From contig JAJFGQ010000022.1 of NCBI GenBank assembly GCA_021776075.1, positions 1 through 40,001 on the forward strand: a stretch of DNA of 40,001 nt, written 5' to 3'. The stretch is from Alphaproteobacteria bacterium (GTDB lineage Bacteria; Pseudomonadota; Alphaproteobacteria; Micavibrionales; Micavibrionaceae). The position numbers and the translations under genes are program-made. Positions 8,423-16,900 of the stretch are shown in pieces. The notes beneath the pieces were generated by a model that did not search any database, was not told where the DNA came from, and was given only the letters and a program-made list of their open reading frames with translations. Numbering within the stretch: the first letter of the stretch is position 1; every line of letters begins with the position of its first letter.

Positions 8423-9579
8423 TTTATCTGGTTACCGAGGGGTGGTATTTTTACTCGCACCGCCTGCCCATGGTTCGTGCCGCGCAACGCGCCGGATTTG
8501 ATGTAAGCGTTATAACCAACGAAGGCCAACATCGTGCCTTGATTGAATCAGAAGGAGTCCGGGTTATTCCTCTCTCCCTTGAACGCCGCAGCCTTAATCC
8601 TTTTAAGGCATTGAAACACATCGTACAAATCACCCGCATCTATCAGAAAGAAAAGCCCGACATGGTGCACCATATTGCCATGAAACCTGTCCTGTACGGT
8701 TCTATTGCCGCATGGATCGCGAAAGTGCCCCGCGTGATTAACGCTTTTGCCGGACTGGGTTATGTCTTTAACTCCCAAGCCCTTCTCGCCCGCGCCCTCA
8801 GGCCTTTTCTGCTCCTGATGTTCCGCTTTCTCCTCAAAAGAGATGGCAGCAGCCTGCTCCTCCAAAACAAAGATGACCTGGCTCTCCTGAAAAGCCACAA
8901 GCTCGTACCGAAGGGCAATAGTATTGTCATCCGGGGATCGGGAGTGGATCTGAATACCTATACTGCCCATCCCTTTAACGAGCCTGCCCCGGATTTCATA
9001 TGCGTTTTCGCCGGGCGGATGATCGACATAAAAGGACTGCCTACATTACAGGACGCCTTTGCCTTGCTGGCGGAGACAATGCCTCATGTCACATTATGGC
9101 TCTGCGGCCAACCCGATCCCGACAACCCCACGTCATGGAACGAAGCGAGGCTACGGCAATGGGAAAGAAACAACCCTCACGTCATCTACAAAGGACAGTG
9201 CCGTGATATGGCGAAAATCTGGGCGCAGGCCCATCTGGCCGTGCAACCGTCATACGGCGGAGAAGGCGTACCGAAATCATTGCTGGAAGCTGCCGCTTCG
9301 GGCCGGGCCATCATAGCAACGGATGTGCCAGGCTGCCGTGAACTCGTGAACAATGAACAAGACGGCGGAAAAAACGGCCTTCTTGTTCCTCCTCAGAATG
9401 CAGCTGCATTGGCAGAAGCTCTACAGACTTTAGCCAACGACCCCGATCTTTGTAAGAAAATGGGAGAAAACAGCCGAACAATGGTCGAAACGGATTTATC
9501 AGCAGACAGCGTATCCGCGCAAACGGAACACTTCTACAAACGGTGTTTTGAAAAACAAACGGTAAATACTAAAGAATAG
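8404..9579 (+). CDS. Family 4 glycosyltransferase (GT-B fold)
   Basis: 391 residues. The N-terminal Rossmann half begins LIYLVTEGWYFYSHRLPM; the C-terminal half carries the GT4 donor-site pattern VFAGRMIDIKG, then QPSYGGEGVPKSLLEAAASGRAI (broken E-x7-E: GEGVPKSLLEA) and ATDVPGCRELV. It is similar to lipid-linked oligosaccharide enzymes of the PglA type. AGGAGG sits a few bases before its ATG, inside the preceding gene. It probably adds the second sugar to the lipid carrier made by its partner; the sugar cannot be read from sequence. The 3' end overlaps the convergent gene by 11 bp. Confidence 0.92.
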   Translation: MPDPKLIYLVTEGWYFYSHRLPMVRAAQRAGFDVSVITNEGQHRALIESEGVRVIPLSLERRSLNPFKALKHIVQITRIYQKEKPDMVHHIAMKPVLYGSIAAWIAKVPRVINAFAGLGYVFNSQALLARALRPFLLLMFRFLLKRDGSSLLLQNKDDLALLKSHKLVPKGNSIVIRGSGVDLNTYTAHPFNEPAPDFICVFAGRMIDIKGLPTLQDAFALLAETMPHVTLWLCGQPDPDNPTSWNEARLRQWERNNPHVIYKGQCRDMAKIWAQAHLAVQPSYGGEGVPKSLLEAAASGRAIIATDVPGCRELVNNEQDGGKNGLLVPPQNAAALAEALQTLANDPDLCKKMGENSRTMVETDLSADSVSAQTEHFYKRCFEKQTVNTKE

Positions 9580-10165
9580 CGCCAACCCAGTGCAGTATAT
9601 CCAGCGTACTGTCGTTAACGCACATACTAATCATGGTCACAAAACCTGCCAGTTCCCAAGGTATGCGCAGAACATACGTCGCCATAAAAGCCATAAACGA
9701 ATATGTGTACACTGTCAGAAAAACGATAATGGGATACATTTCTTGCAATGTATGACCGCCTGAAAACAACATCCATGCTACGGGCAAAAAGACAAGAGTC
9801 GCGGGAACGCTAAGCCAGTTCATAGCGACAACAAACTGATAAAAATGCTGCTTACGGTCCACCTCTTTTACAATCCAGTACACGGGAATCAGGAACAAAG
9901 CCCATGTCGCAGTCAACCGCAAACTGTAGAGCAAAGCAATCGTATGACTTGAATCATTCGTCAGCCCTTCATGTGGATAGAAATAAACAGCCAATAAAGT
10001 GAGAGGGAATAATAAGATGGGGATAACAAAAGACCTGAGAGCCTCTTCATATGAGTTGCCGAAACGCTTGCGCGCCACCGGCATAAACAAAGCCACTTCG
10101 AGACCACCTAACAGATTTCTCTTTATTTCCCCTTTTTTGAAATCGAACATATTAACGCCCCGCAT
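9569..10165 (-). CDS. Unknown polytopic membrane protein
   Basis: 198 residues with about five hydrophobic segments (near 44-62, 76-100, 110-133, 141-165 and 169-190) after a basic N-terminal stretch. I recognise no catalytic motif; the size and pattern resemble Yip1-like small membrane proteins, but this is weak. An alternative ATG at 10150 would shorten it by five residues; a distant GAGG favours 10165 slightly. Its stop codon lies within the glycosyltransferase gene on the other strand, so the two mRNAs are complementary for 11 bases. Confidence 0.75.
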   Translation of the reverse strand: MRGVNMFDFKKGEIKRNLLGGLEVALFMPVARKRFGNSYEEALRSFVIPILLFPLTLLAVYFYPHEGLTNDSSHTIALLYSLRLTATWALFLIPVYWIVKEVDRKQHFYQFVVAMNWLSVPATLVFLPVAWMLFSGGHTLQEMYPIIVFLTVYTYSFMAFMATYVLRIPWELAGFVTMISMCVNDSTLDILHWVGAIL

Positions 10166-10263
10166 TTGAATAAAATTACCTCGCTTACTTCAATTCTATC
10201 AGAAGTAATATTAATAATTCTTTTACACATTACGGAAAACATTGGGTTTTGATCATAAAATAC

Positions 10264-10275
10264 CCACATATGTGG
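10264..10275. promoter_or_regulatory. 12-bp palindrome between divergent genes
   Basis: CCACATATGTGG is a perfect palindrome midway between the membrane-protein gene and the AMIN lipoprotein gene. It is a plausible operator, but no regulator for it is visible nearby. Confidence 0.35.
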
Positions 10276-10308
10276 ATAAAGTCTCGTAGACTGACAGCAT
10301 CCCTTGAC

Positions 10309-10339
10309 CTTACGCCAGCAGGTTTTTAGCCTGTGTAAG
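10309..10339 (+). other. Imperfect stem-loop in the AMIN lipoprotein leader
   Basis: CTTAC (10309-10313) pairs with GTAAG (10335-10339) and CAGG (10319-10322) with CCTG (10330-10333), with unequal internal loops. It lies 24 bp before the ATG. It may be a leader hairpin, or coincidence; TTGACC at 10304-10309 could instead be a -35 element. Confidence 0.3.
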
Positions 10340-10362
10340 TAAGAGTCTTTAGGAGTTTTCCA

Positions 10363-11211
10363 ATGAAACCAACCGTTTTGACAAGAAATACTGTGTATTC
10401 GGCTTTGTGCCTTCTGTTGTTAAACGGGTGTTCATGGCTGGGAGACTGGTCATATGGCGGCTCAGAAAAGGCGCAACGTCCCGAACCTCAGGTCAAGCTC
10501 ATGCAAACAGCAGACAGCACATGGATTGATCCGCAACCCGGCACAGCACCGATTGAACACACCCTCCCTGCTTCCGCTGGCAACGCAGGCGCGCAAGCGC
10601 GCCTTGTTCAATTGGAGCAGCAAGTAGCCGAAATGCGTAATGATATGAGCATGATGATGCCCGCTTTAACGCGTTTGGCCTCTGTTCAAACAGATTTACA
10701 AGCCGTATTGGTCGGCCAGATACAACCGGCCGCAGGGGCCTCTCTCCCTGCACAAAACCCTTACCAACCCGGTACAGGGCGGCCCACACCCATTGCAAAA
10801 AGCCCACACCAGGCAGCGGCCAGACCCGCCGCAGCACCGCCACCTGCCACACCTGTAGCCTATAGCCAAAGCAGCAACGGCCCCCTGATCAAACAGGTGC
10901 GTTTCGGCGAACATCCTGATAAAACACGGATTGTTCTGGATATGAGCGCAGAAACGACCTTCAAATATGATCTGGATAACGGTGAAAAAATTCTAATGAT
11001 TGAGCTCCCTCAGGCCGGTTGGAAAGGGCAGCCAGAATCCAGCACGCGTAATTCCGCGCTCATTTCCTCCTATAGCCTGATGCCGGACGGTCAGGGCGGA
11101 ACACGGATTATCATGCAGCTGCGTCAAGATGTGCAAGTACGCTGGGCACAGGCTATCCCCGCCGCAGCCGGCAAAGACCCACGCGTTGTCATTGATATTA
11201 CAGGGCTATGA
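10363..11211 (+). CDS. Lipoprotein with C-terminal AMIN-like domain
   Basis: 282 residues. A signal peptide ends in the lipobox LLNGC, making Cys23 the lipid-attached residue. Residues about 78-120 look like a short coiled coil (ARLVQLEQQVAEMRNDMSMM), followed by a Pro/Ala-rich linker and, from about 173, a beta-rich AMIN-type domain (IKQVRFGEHPDKTRIVLDMS and VVIDITG at the end). AMIN domains bind peptidoglycan or pilus-secretin assemblies and occur in AmiC and PilQ. Here there is no amidase or secretin domain attached, so it is probably an envelope accessory factor. Aggag precedes the ATG. No partner gene lies next to it. Confidence 0.85.
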   Translation: MKPTVLTRNTVYSALCLLLLNGCSWLGDWSYGGSEKAQRPEPQVKLMQTADSTWIDPQPGTAPIEHTLPASAGNAGAQARLVQLEQQVAEMRNDMSMMMPALTRLASVQTDLQAVLVGQIQPAAGASLPAQNPYQPGTGRPTPIAKSPHQAAARPAAAPPPATPVAYSQSSNGPLIKQVRFGEHPDKTRIVLDMSAETTFKYDLDNGEKILMIELPQAGWKGQPESSTRNSALISSYSLMPDGQGGTRIIMQLRQDVQVRWAQAIPAAAGKDPRVVIDITGL

Positions 11212-11239
11212 TATTCCCGGTGTAGGTTGTTTCTGGGTT

Positions 11240-12619
11240 TTAGGGTAAGGCAACTCTCTTCAACGGCACCCATTTCTGCATAACAGCCGTTGCCGTCAAA
11301 TCACCGGTTACATTCACCGTTGTACGACACATATCCAGAATACGGTCTACACCGATAATCAGCCCTATGCCTTCGGGCGGGACGCCGATACCGACAAGAA
11401 TGGTCGCCAAAACAGCAATCCCCACGCCCGGTGTCGCCGGTGTCCCGATAGAGGCACCCACGGTGGTCAGTAACAATAGGATGGTGTCGGTCAGGGATAG
11501 ATCAACGCCAAAAACCTGACACAGGAAAACCGCCGCCACGGCCTGATACAAGGCCGTACCATCCATATTGATCGTCGCACCGAGCGGGATGATAAAACGG
11601 CTGATTTCCGGTTTGATTTTCAAATTTTCTTCCGCGGCCTGAATAGAAAACGGCATCGTTGCCCCCGAGCTTGAGGTTGAAAAAGCAAGAAGCTGCACTC
11701 CCCGAATACCGGCCATAAAATCTTTCAGTTTAATGTTGGTGAAAAAGGCGACAATCAACAGATAAACGCACATCATACAGCCCAAGCCTATCAGCACCGT
11801 TATCATATACAGCCCGACGCTAATCAACGCATCCAGACCGATACGGATTGTAATATTGCACAACAAGCCAAATACGGCATACGGGGCCAAAAGCATGGCC
11901 CAGCTTATGATTTTCATGGTCAGAATTTGCCCGGCTACACAAAGATCCAGAATGGGTTTACCGGCCTTACCGGGAAGACTCAGCAAAGCAATACCCGCCA
12001 AAATCGCGGCAATAACAATTTGCAGCATGTTACGGTCAAGCTCGGCCTTTGCCAGATTGGACGGCACGACATTGCCTATACGTTGCGGTATCGTTAAATC
12101 CTGAAAGTTCTTTTGCGGCAAACGGTCATTGGCCGCGCCGGATTCAATCGCCGTTGTTACCATGTCCTGATCTATACCAAAACCCGGCTGGGTGATATTC
12201 ACAAAGCAAATGCCTATCGTAATGGCAATCACAGTCGTCATGATAAAATAGGGAACAATCCGCATCCCCATATGTTTCAGGAACGCCATGCTGCCGCTGT
12301 CAGTAATGCCGAGAATAATGGAGCAGGTGACCAGAGGAATAATTACCATCTGAATGAGACCTAAAAACATCACACCGGGCAAAGCAAACCACTCCCCAAC
12401 CTTAAAAGCCGTCTCCTTGTCCAACAGAACACAGCATTCTTTTAACTTAAAAGCATTCTCTGTGCCAAACAAATAAACACTCTCGGGAGAAAGCAGCAAG
12501 CCGATAATAACCCCCAAAGCCATACCGATCAGGATTTTAAGCCACAGATTCTGTGCCATAATGAAGGCCGTATCGGAAGACAGGCTTTTGCTTCTTTCAG
12601 TAGGTTTTGCAGGGGTCAT
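11240..12619 (-). CDS. Dicarboxylate/amino acid:cation symporter (DAACS family)
   Basis: 459 residues with eight expected membrane helices plus re-entrant loops. The serine-rich hairpin FSTSSSGATMPF is at 313-324, NMDGT at 351-355 and the substrate-binding helix DRILDMCRTTVNVTGD at 425-440. Arg432 in that helix is the residue that pairs with the acidic side chain in characterised aspartate transporters, so aspartate, glutamate or C4-dicarboxylates are the likely substrates, taken up with H+ or Na+. An insert near 50-80 (two Cys, charged) lengthens the first loop compared with GltP. AAGGAT precedes the ATG. It is probably monocistronic. Confidence 0.92.
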   Translation of the reverse strand: MTPAKPTERSKSLSSDTAFIMAQNLWLKILIGMALGVIIGLLLSPESVYLFGTENAFKLKECCVLLDKETAFKVGEWFALPGVMFLGLIQMVIIPLVTCSIILGITDSGSMAFLKHMGMRIVPYFIMTTVIAITIGICFVNITQPGFGIDQDMVTTAIESGAANDRLPQKNFQDLTIPQRIGNVVPSNLAKAELDRNMLQIVIAAILAGIALLSLPGKAGKPILDLCVAGQILTMKIISWAMLLAPYAVFGLLCNITIRIGLDALISVGLYMITVLIGLGCMMCVYLLIVAFFTNIKLKDFMAGIRGVQLLAFSTSSSGATMPFSIQAAEENLKIKPEISRFIIPLGATINMDGTALYQAVAAVFLCQVFGVDLSLTDTILLLLTTVGASIGTPATPGVGIAVLATILVGIGVPPEGIGLIIGVDRILDMCRTTVNVTGDLTATAVMQKWVPLKRVALP

Positions 12620-12727
12620 TTCAATCCTTTTCGATTGGAAATCTGTAGACCGTCACAATACAGAAATATAACAATAGATCAAACAATGAGGAGCAGAAAT
12701 CAGGGGCCAAAACTTACAACAGATTAA

Positions 12728-13618
12728 TCAGGCCGTTTCAGTCATTTGCTTATGACGCTGGCGACGAATTTCAGCTTTGTTCGGTGTCAATGTCGCGGCA
12801 CAACGCGGGCAGGACACACCTTCTTCATAAGACTTATGCTCTTTGTCCTCTGCCGTCAGGGGATCACGGCAACCAAAGCAAATATCCCACGTCCCTTCCT
12901 TTAAACCGTGACCAACAGCGACACGCTTATCAAAGACAAAACAGTCGCCTTCCCACAGGCTTTGCTCAGGAGGAATGTCTTCCAGATATTTCAGGATACC
13001 GCCTTTCAGGTGATAAACATCTTCAAAACCATGGGCGAGCATATAAGACGACGCCTTCTCGCAACGAATACCGCCCGTACAAAACATCGCAACCTTCTTT
13101 TGCTTTGCCGGGTCCATTTTGTTCTGCACGAAATCCTTGAATTGCGTAAAGGTTACAATGCGGGGGTCAATCGCGCCCTTAAAAATCCCGGTCTTGGTTT
13201 CATAAATATTGCGCGTATCAACCAAAGTCACCTCAGGATCGGCGACCAAATCATTCCAGTCCTTCGGCGCAACATAGGTTCCCACAGCCTTTGTCGGGTC
13301 TGCCTCCGGCGCACGCAAGGTTACAATTTCCTTCTTGATACGAACCTTCAGGCGATTAAACGGCTTCGCGGAGGCCGTAGAAAACTTCAGCTCACCCTCA
13401 TGAACACCCAGCTTCTTATCCAGAAAAGCGACGACATTATCAATGGCGTCCGGCATACCGCCAATCGTACCGTTTATCCCTTCCGGGGCCAGCAACAGCG
13501 TGCCGCAAACATCCCCACAAACATCATTGTCCTGACACAGAGCCAGCACCTCTTCCCGCAGGGCGGGCAGATCATCAAGAGCAACAAAACGATATAGCGC
13601 AACAACTTTGTATGTCAT
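12728..13618 (-). CDS. trhO: tRNA uridine 5-hydroxylase TrhO (rhodanese family, YceA)
   Basis: 296 residues. The family layout is an N-terminal ferredoxin-like domain (TYKVVALYRF... LLLAPEGINGTI), a rhodanese domain (LVDTRNIYE ... MFCTGGIRCEKAS with Cys180 in the active loop and Cys186) and a C-terminal Cys-pair region (CFGC and CPRC) that could hold a metal. TrhO makes 5-hydroxyuridine at the tRNA wobble position 34 using O2 and prephenate-independent chemistry. It is divergent from ahpC with an 89-bp gap. Confidence 0.94.
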   Translation of the reverse strand: MTYKVVALYRFVALDDLPALREEVLALCQDNDVCGDVCGTLLLAPEGINGTIGGMPDAIDNVVAFLDKKLGVHEGELKFSTASAKPFNRLKVRIKKEIVTLRAPEADPTKAVGTYVAPKDWNDLVADPEVTLVDTRNIYETKTGIFKGAIDPRIVTFTQFKDFVQNKMDPAKQKKVAMFCTGGIRCEKASSYMLAHGFEDVYHLKGGILKYLEDIPPEQSLWEGDCFVFDKRVAVGHGLKEGTWDICFGCRDPLTAEDKEHKSYEEGVSCPRCAATLTPNKAEIRRQRHKQMTETA

Positions 13619-13642
13619 AGGAACCTATATAGAGCAAAGTGG

Positions 13643-13670
13643 TTGCCGAATTCAATCTTTATGCTACTTT
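13643..13670 (+). promoter_or_regulatory. Candidate sigma-70 promoter for ahpC
   Basis: TTGCCG (13643-13648), 16-bp spacer, TACTTT (13665-13670), about 37 bp before the ahpC start. Matches are partial. No clear OxyR-type repeat is seen. Confidence 0.4.
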
Positions 13671-13707
13671 AACCGTGAATTGAACCTGTTAACGAAGGAG
13701 AGACAGA

Positions 13708-14292
13708 ATGCTTGGTGTCGGCGATATTGTTCCTGATTTTGAAGTAACCGGTGTAAAACCGAAATTTATGGTCCATGAAGAAAACGGTGTGTCAGCATTT
13801 GAAATGCTGACACAGGAAAGCTTTCCCGAAAAATGGAAGGTTATTTTCTTTTACCCGAAAGACTTTACCTTTGTTTGCCCAACAGAAATTGCCGAGTTCG
13901 CACAACTGAACGAGGACTTTACGAATCATGATTGCGTTGTCATGGGCGGCAGCTCAGATAACGAGTTCTGCAAGCTCGCATGGCGGCGTGATGACCCACA
14001 GCTCAAAGAACTGAACCAATGGAGCTTTGGCGACACGAACGGCTCGCTAATTGACGGCATGGGCATTCGTGATCTGGATAGCGGCGTTTGCCTGCGTGCG
14101 ACGTATATCATTGATCCGGATAACATCATCCGGCATGTATCCGTCAACGCTTTGCAAGTGGGCCGTAACCCGGCCGAAACACTCCGTATTCTGGATGCCC
14201 TGCAAACCGGTGAATTATGTGCCTGTAGCCGCCCGATGGGTGGTGATACGATCAATGCCGCTCAAAAAGCAAAAGAAGCCGCCGCGGCTTAA
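13708..14292 (+). CDS. ahpC: Alkyl hydroperoxide reductase AhpC (2-Cys peroxiredoxin)
   Basis: 194 residues. The peroxidatic cysteine is Cys57 in FTFVCPTE, with Thr54 and Arg130 in typical places. The C-terminus carries GELCAC (Cys171 and Cys173), the two-cysteine resolving pair of the mycobacterial AhpC type, rather than the single resolving Cys of enterobacterial AhpC. That type is usually recharged by AhpD or thioredoxin; no ahpD or ahpF is in the window. It reduces H2O2, organic peroxides and peroxynitrite in the cytoplasm. A strong GAAGGAGAG ribosome site precedes the ATG. Confidence 0.95.
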   Translation: MLGVGDIVPDFEVTGVKPKFMVHEENGVSAFEMLTQESFPEKWKVIFFYPKDFTFVCPTEIAEFAQLNEDFTNHDCVVMGGSSDNEFCKLAWRRDDPQLKELNQWSFGDTNGSLIDGMGIRDLDSGVCLRATYIIDPDNIIRHVSVNALQVGRNPAETLRILDALQTGELCACSRPMGGDTINAAQKAKEAAAA

Positions 14293-14303
14293 CCCTGTCG
14301 GGT

Positions 14304-15347
14304 TTAGGCAGGACCGGGTGATTGGTAATTTGTTACCGGCCCTTGTGGTGGCGTTTTTAAAAACAGACGTTTCAAGACTTCTGGCTTGAGGTAATGGTCA
14401 GCCATGGAGTCCCAATTACTAATGGCTTGGTCTGTTGCCAGGGCTGCATTTTTGATGCGGCCCTGCACAGTCCAGTCAACCAGCCATAACAGAGTTCTCA
14501 TCTGCACGATACGTTCGGCCCACGGCATATATTTTGATAGCATCTCTTTACTATTACCGCCCACGGCTTTGCTCCATGCATCATAAAACGCCGTCCTTCC
14601 TTTTTTATCACGACACGGTGTGATATCCGGATCAAGGCACGCTGTTATAGGCAATGCGGCATCTGCCAAATCAATCAACGGCGTATCATAAGTGGCGAAC
14701 TCAATATCCAGAAGCCACGCTTTTCCATGCTTGTCGATCATAAAATTACCCGGATGAGAGTCCCCACCAATTAAAGCTAGTGGGATATTTGTATTTTTCG
14801 CAACATTATTGAAGAAGGCCGCCAGAGCCTGCAGCTCTTCATTTATTAAATTCATGGAGTCTTCATGCAAAGAGACTTTATCTAATGAGGATTTAAAAAC
14901 ATCAAATATCAGAAATTTTTGACTACCAAAAGGGGCGGCTGCTTTTTCCAGAGGGTCTGTTATAGCAGGCAAAGCTTCTTTATGTATGCTTGCCAGCGCT
15001 TTTGCCATGGCGCCCCAATCTTCTGGTAACCGGGGACGGTGACCTTCAATTTTTTGAATGACAAGAGCGCCGTTTTTTAAAGAACCGGAAGGCGGAATAA
15101 GCTGTTTTATAGAGGGCGCATGACCTGAAACTGAAACACGTTCATAACATTCTTTTTGTAAAAGGAGATACTCTTCTGAACTCATGCCAAGTTGATTGGC
15201 TCTGGGCACACGCAATAACCAATCCGTATCACCCAAAAAGATATGATCATGCGAAAGCCCTCCACCCTGTAAGAGCATAAGATCGTCAGTCTTTAATGCT
15301 TTAAATTCAGCATCATCTTTAAGTTGATCAATAATATATTTTTTCAT
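14304..15347 (-). CDS. APH-family small-molecule phosphotransferase
   Basis: 347 residues with the aminoglycoside-phosphotransferase/choline-kinase fold. The catalytic loop is GGDSHPGN at 194-201 (Asp196, Asn201), and LLDIEF at 212-217 supplies the metal-binding Asp214. The N-lobe has a glycine-rich LQGGGLSHD near 26-34 and WLLRVPRA with a basic residue for ATP. The substrate (choline, a sugar, an amino sugar or an antibiotic) cannot be told. It converges on ahpC with an 11-bp gap that contains a weak AACCC/GGGTT hairpin. Confidence 0.82.
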   Translation of the reverse strand: MKKYIIDQLKDDAEFKALKTDDLMLLQGGGLSHDHIFLGDTDWLLRVPRANQLGMSSEEYLLLQKECYERVSVSGHAPSIKQLIPPSGSLKNGALVIQKIEGHRPRLPEDWGAMAKALASIHKEALPAITDPLEKAAAPFGSQKFLIFDVFKSSLDKVSLHEDSMNLINEELQALAAFFNNVAKNTNIPLALIGGDSHPGNFMIDKHGKAWLLDIEFATYDTPLIDLADAALPITACLDPDITPCRDKKGRTAFYDAWSKAVGGNSKEMLSKYMPWAERIVQMRTLLWLVDWTVQGRIKNAALATDQAISNWDSMADHYLKPEVLKRLFLKTPPQGPVTNYQSPGPA

Positions 15348-15403
15348 AACGCATAAATAGCATAATTAACAGCGCGCCGTCAATCAATTGACAGGGGATG
15401 TGA

Positions 15404-16348
15404 CTAAAAATCCAATCCCTGAGGAGAAGGCTGAGATACAATAGCGGGTCCTCGTTCTTCTTCCGTAAGGTCTGCCGTTAATTGCCCAGACGGGACTTTC
15501 GATCCCGGTCCTTGCCCCTGAAGGGCGGCTGGTTCCGGTTTAACGGGCTCTTCGACCAAATCAGGAAAACGCTCTTTCATCATTTCATCACGAACTTGTT
15601 TCATTGTAAGAATATCTTCACGTTCCGGATTTTCTCTTTTCCAGGCCCGGGAAAGATCATCCGCTTCTGGACTAGCTTCAAAAACAGCAGCCTCCTCTTG
15701 CTCTTGTGTAAAACCTGTGACGGCTTTGGCGTATAAATATTCCGTTCCCTGTACTTCAAAATCACCATTTTCTATTAATTTTTCGATTTTATCTGGAATA
15801 CCGGGGGCTTCTGGATCGCCAATTCCCAACCCCTTTAAAGTAGGCGGTTTATCACCTGTAAAAACAACACGCTCTATACCATTTAAACGAACACTTACAT
15901 CAGGATCAGGCGTTTCAAGAACCAGATTAGCCGGTCCTAGTTCACGGTTATTGGCATCACCGGAATATTCCTGCAATTCCGGCAATCTAACTTTATAATC
16001 GGCCTGCTCTCCCGGCAAAAAAACAGTATCAACATCGCCAAACCCCAGAAATCTTTCAAAAGAAGAGCCCGGCTCAATTTGGGCAAGACCTCCAGAAAGC
16101 ATATAACTGTTGTCACTTTGGTCGCTAATCAAAGCGTCTTTAGAGTAAGGCCCACCCCTTATGATGGCGCTATTATCACTGTATTTCTTTCCATCAACCG
16201 GAACGACATCACCAGCTTTATTGACTAGCATCGCGGAGCCTGTGTTACCAGAGACCCTTTCACTAGCAGGGTCCGTTGTGACAGAGGGTATTTCCGCGTT
16301 CGGTCTGGGAGTTCTAAAGCTTTTATTTGCTTCTTCGGTCAGATTCAT
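15404..16348 (-). CDS. Unknown protein with an RTX-adhesin-like segment
   Basis: 314 residues, acidic, without signal peptide or membrane segment. I do not recognise the family. Residues about 104-166 follow the pattern found after RTX repeats in type-I-secreted proteins: GDVDTVFLPGEQADYKV, then NLVLETPDPDVSV and LNGIERVVFTGD (compare the usual DTV-x-SG-x-ADY-x-V ... GTDTLTGIERLQFADG). The C-terminal third (from about 215) is highly charged and looks extended. GGGGGT seven bases before the ATG resembles the site of the FecR adhesin gene. It may be a small cargo or accessory of a type I system, but no RTX nonapeptides are visible and no secretion genes adjoin. Confidence 0.7.
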   Translation of the reverse strand: MNLTEEANKSFRTPRPNAEIPSVTTDPASERVSGNTGSAMLVNKAGDVVPVDGKKYSDNSAIIRGGPYSKDALISDQSDNSYMLSGGLAQIEPGSSFERFLGFGDVDTVFLPGEQADYKVRLPELQEYSGDANNRELGPANLVLETPDPDVSVRLNGIERVVFTGDKPPTLKGLGIGDPEAPGIPDKIEKLIENGDFEVQGTEYLYAKAVTGFTQEQEEAAVFEASPEADDLSRAWKRENPEREDILTMKQVRDEMMKERFPDLVEEPVKPEPAALQGQGPGSKVPSGQLTADLTEEERGPAIVSQPSPQGLDF

Positions 16349-16551
16349 TATTGTTACCCCCGATGTTTTCCATATACAAAAAGATACAGTAATACACTGA
16401 ACAAAAGGTTAAAAGGCAGTCTGTAAATCATATACCTTAAACGGCTTTATTAGATAACATTCTTCAAACTCGGCGCTGGCGGGTTTTTCCTGAGATGCGC
16501 AAAAAGCTTTGTAAAACAATATTCAGTGCCGGAAACACAGCAGTATCAAGC

Positions 16552-16761
16552 CTATCCGTTTTTCAGATTTTGTTGGCGGATTCTTTCCTTATGTCTGGCG
16601 TAGTTCATATTTAATTCTATAATCAGTTCATCAAGAGGCCTGTCACTAACTGAAGGAACGCCGCCTGATCGCATTCCAGTAAAGTATCCAATATCTTTGT
16701 TACGGAGTGCTTCCAGTCTTTCTTTTTGTATTACATCATCACTTAATGTCTTTTTTTCCAT
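16552..16761 (-). CDS. Small unknown charged protein
   Basis: 69 residues from the ATG at 16761, which has AGAGG about ten bases upstream; the ATG at 16815 has no ribosome site. The product is hydrophilic and mostly helical-looking (VIQKERLEALRNKDIGYF; LDELIIELNMNYARHKERIR). It has no recognisable domain. It lies between the MscS channel and the RTX-like unknown on the same strand, with about 200 bp on its 3' side that contain no gene. Confidence 0.55.
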   Translation of the reverse strand: MEKKTLSDDVIQKERLEALRNKDIGYFTGMRSGGVPSVSDRPLDELIIELNMNYARHKERIRQQNLKNG

Positions 16762-16900
16762 AGCTTCAAACCTCTTGTTATTTGTAAGTTTCCTAAAGAA
16801 AACAGCGTCAGGCATTTATATTTTGTCGATGATTTAAGCTCAGATGGAGTTTTTTCATAAAAATCACCCCTTTGTCAAGAAATATGGGTAATAAATCAGC

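Noticed and set aside
14293-14310. Terminator between ahpC and the APH gene
   Set aside because: AACCC/GGGTT makes only five pairs with no T-tract in either direction.
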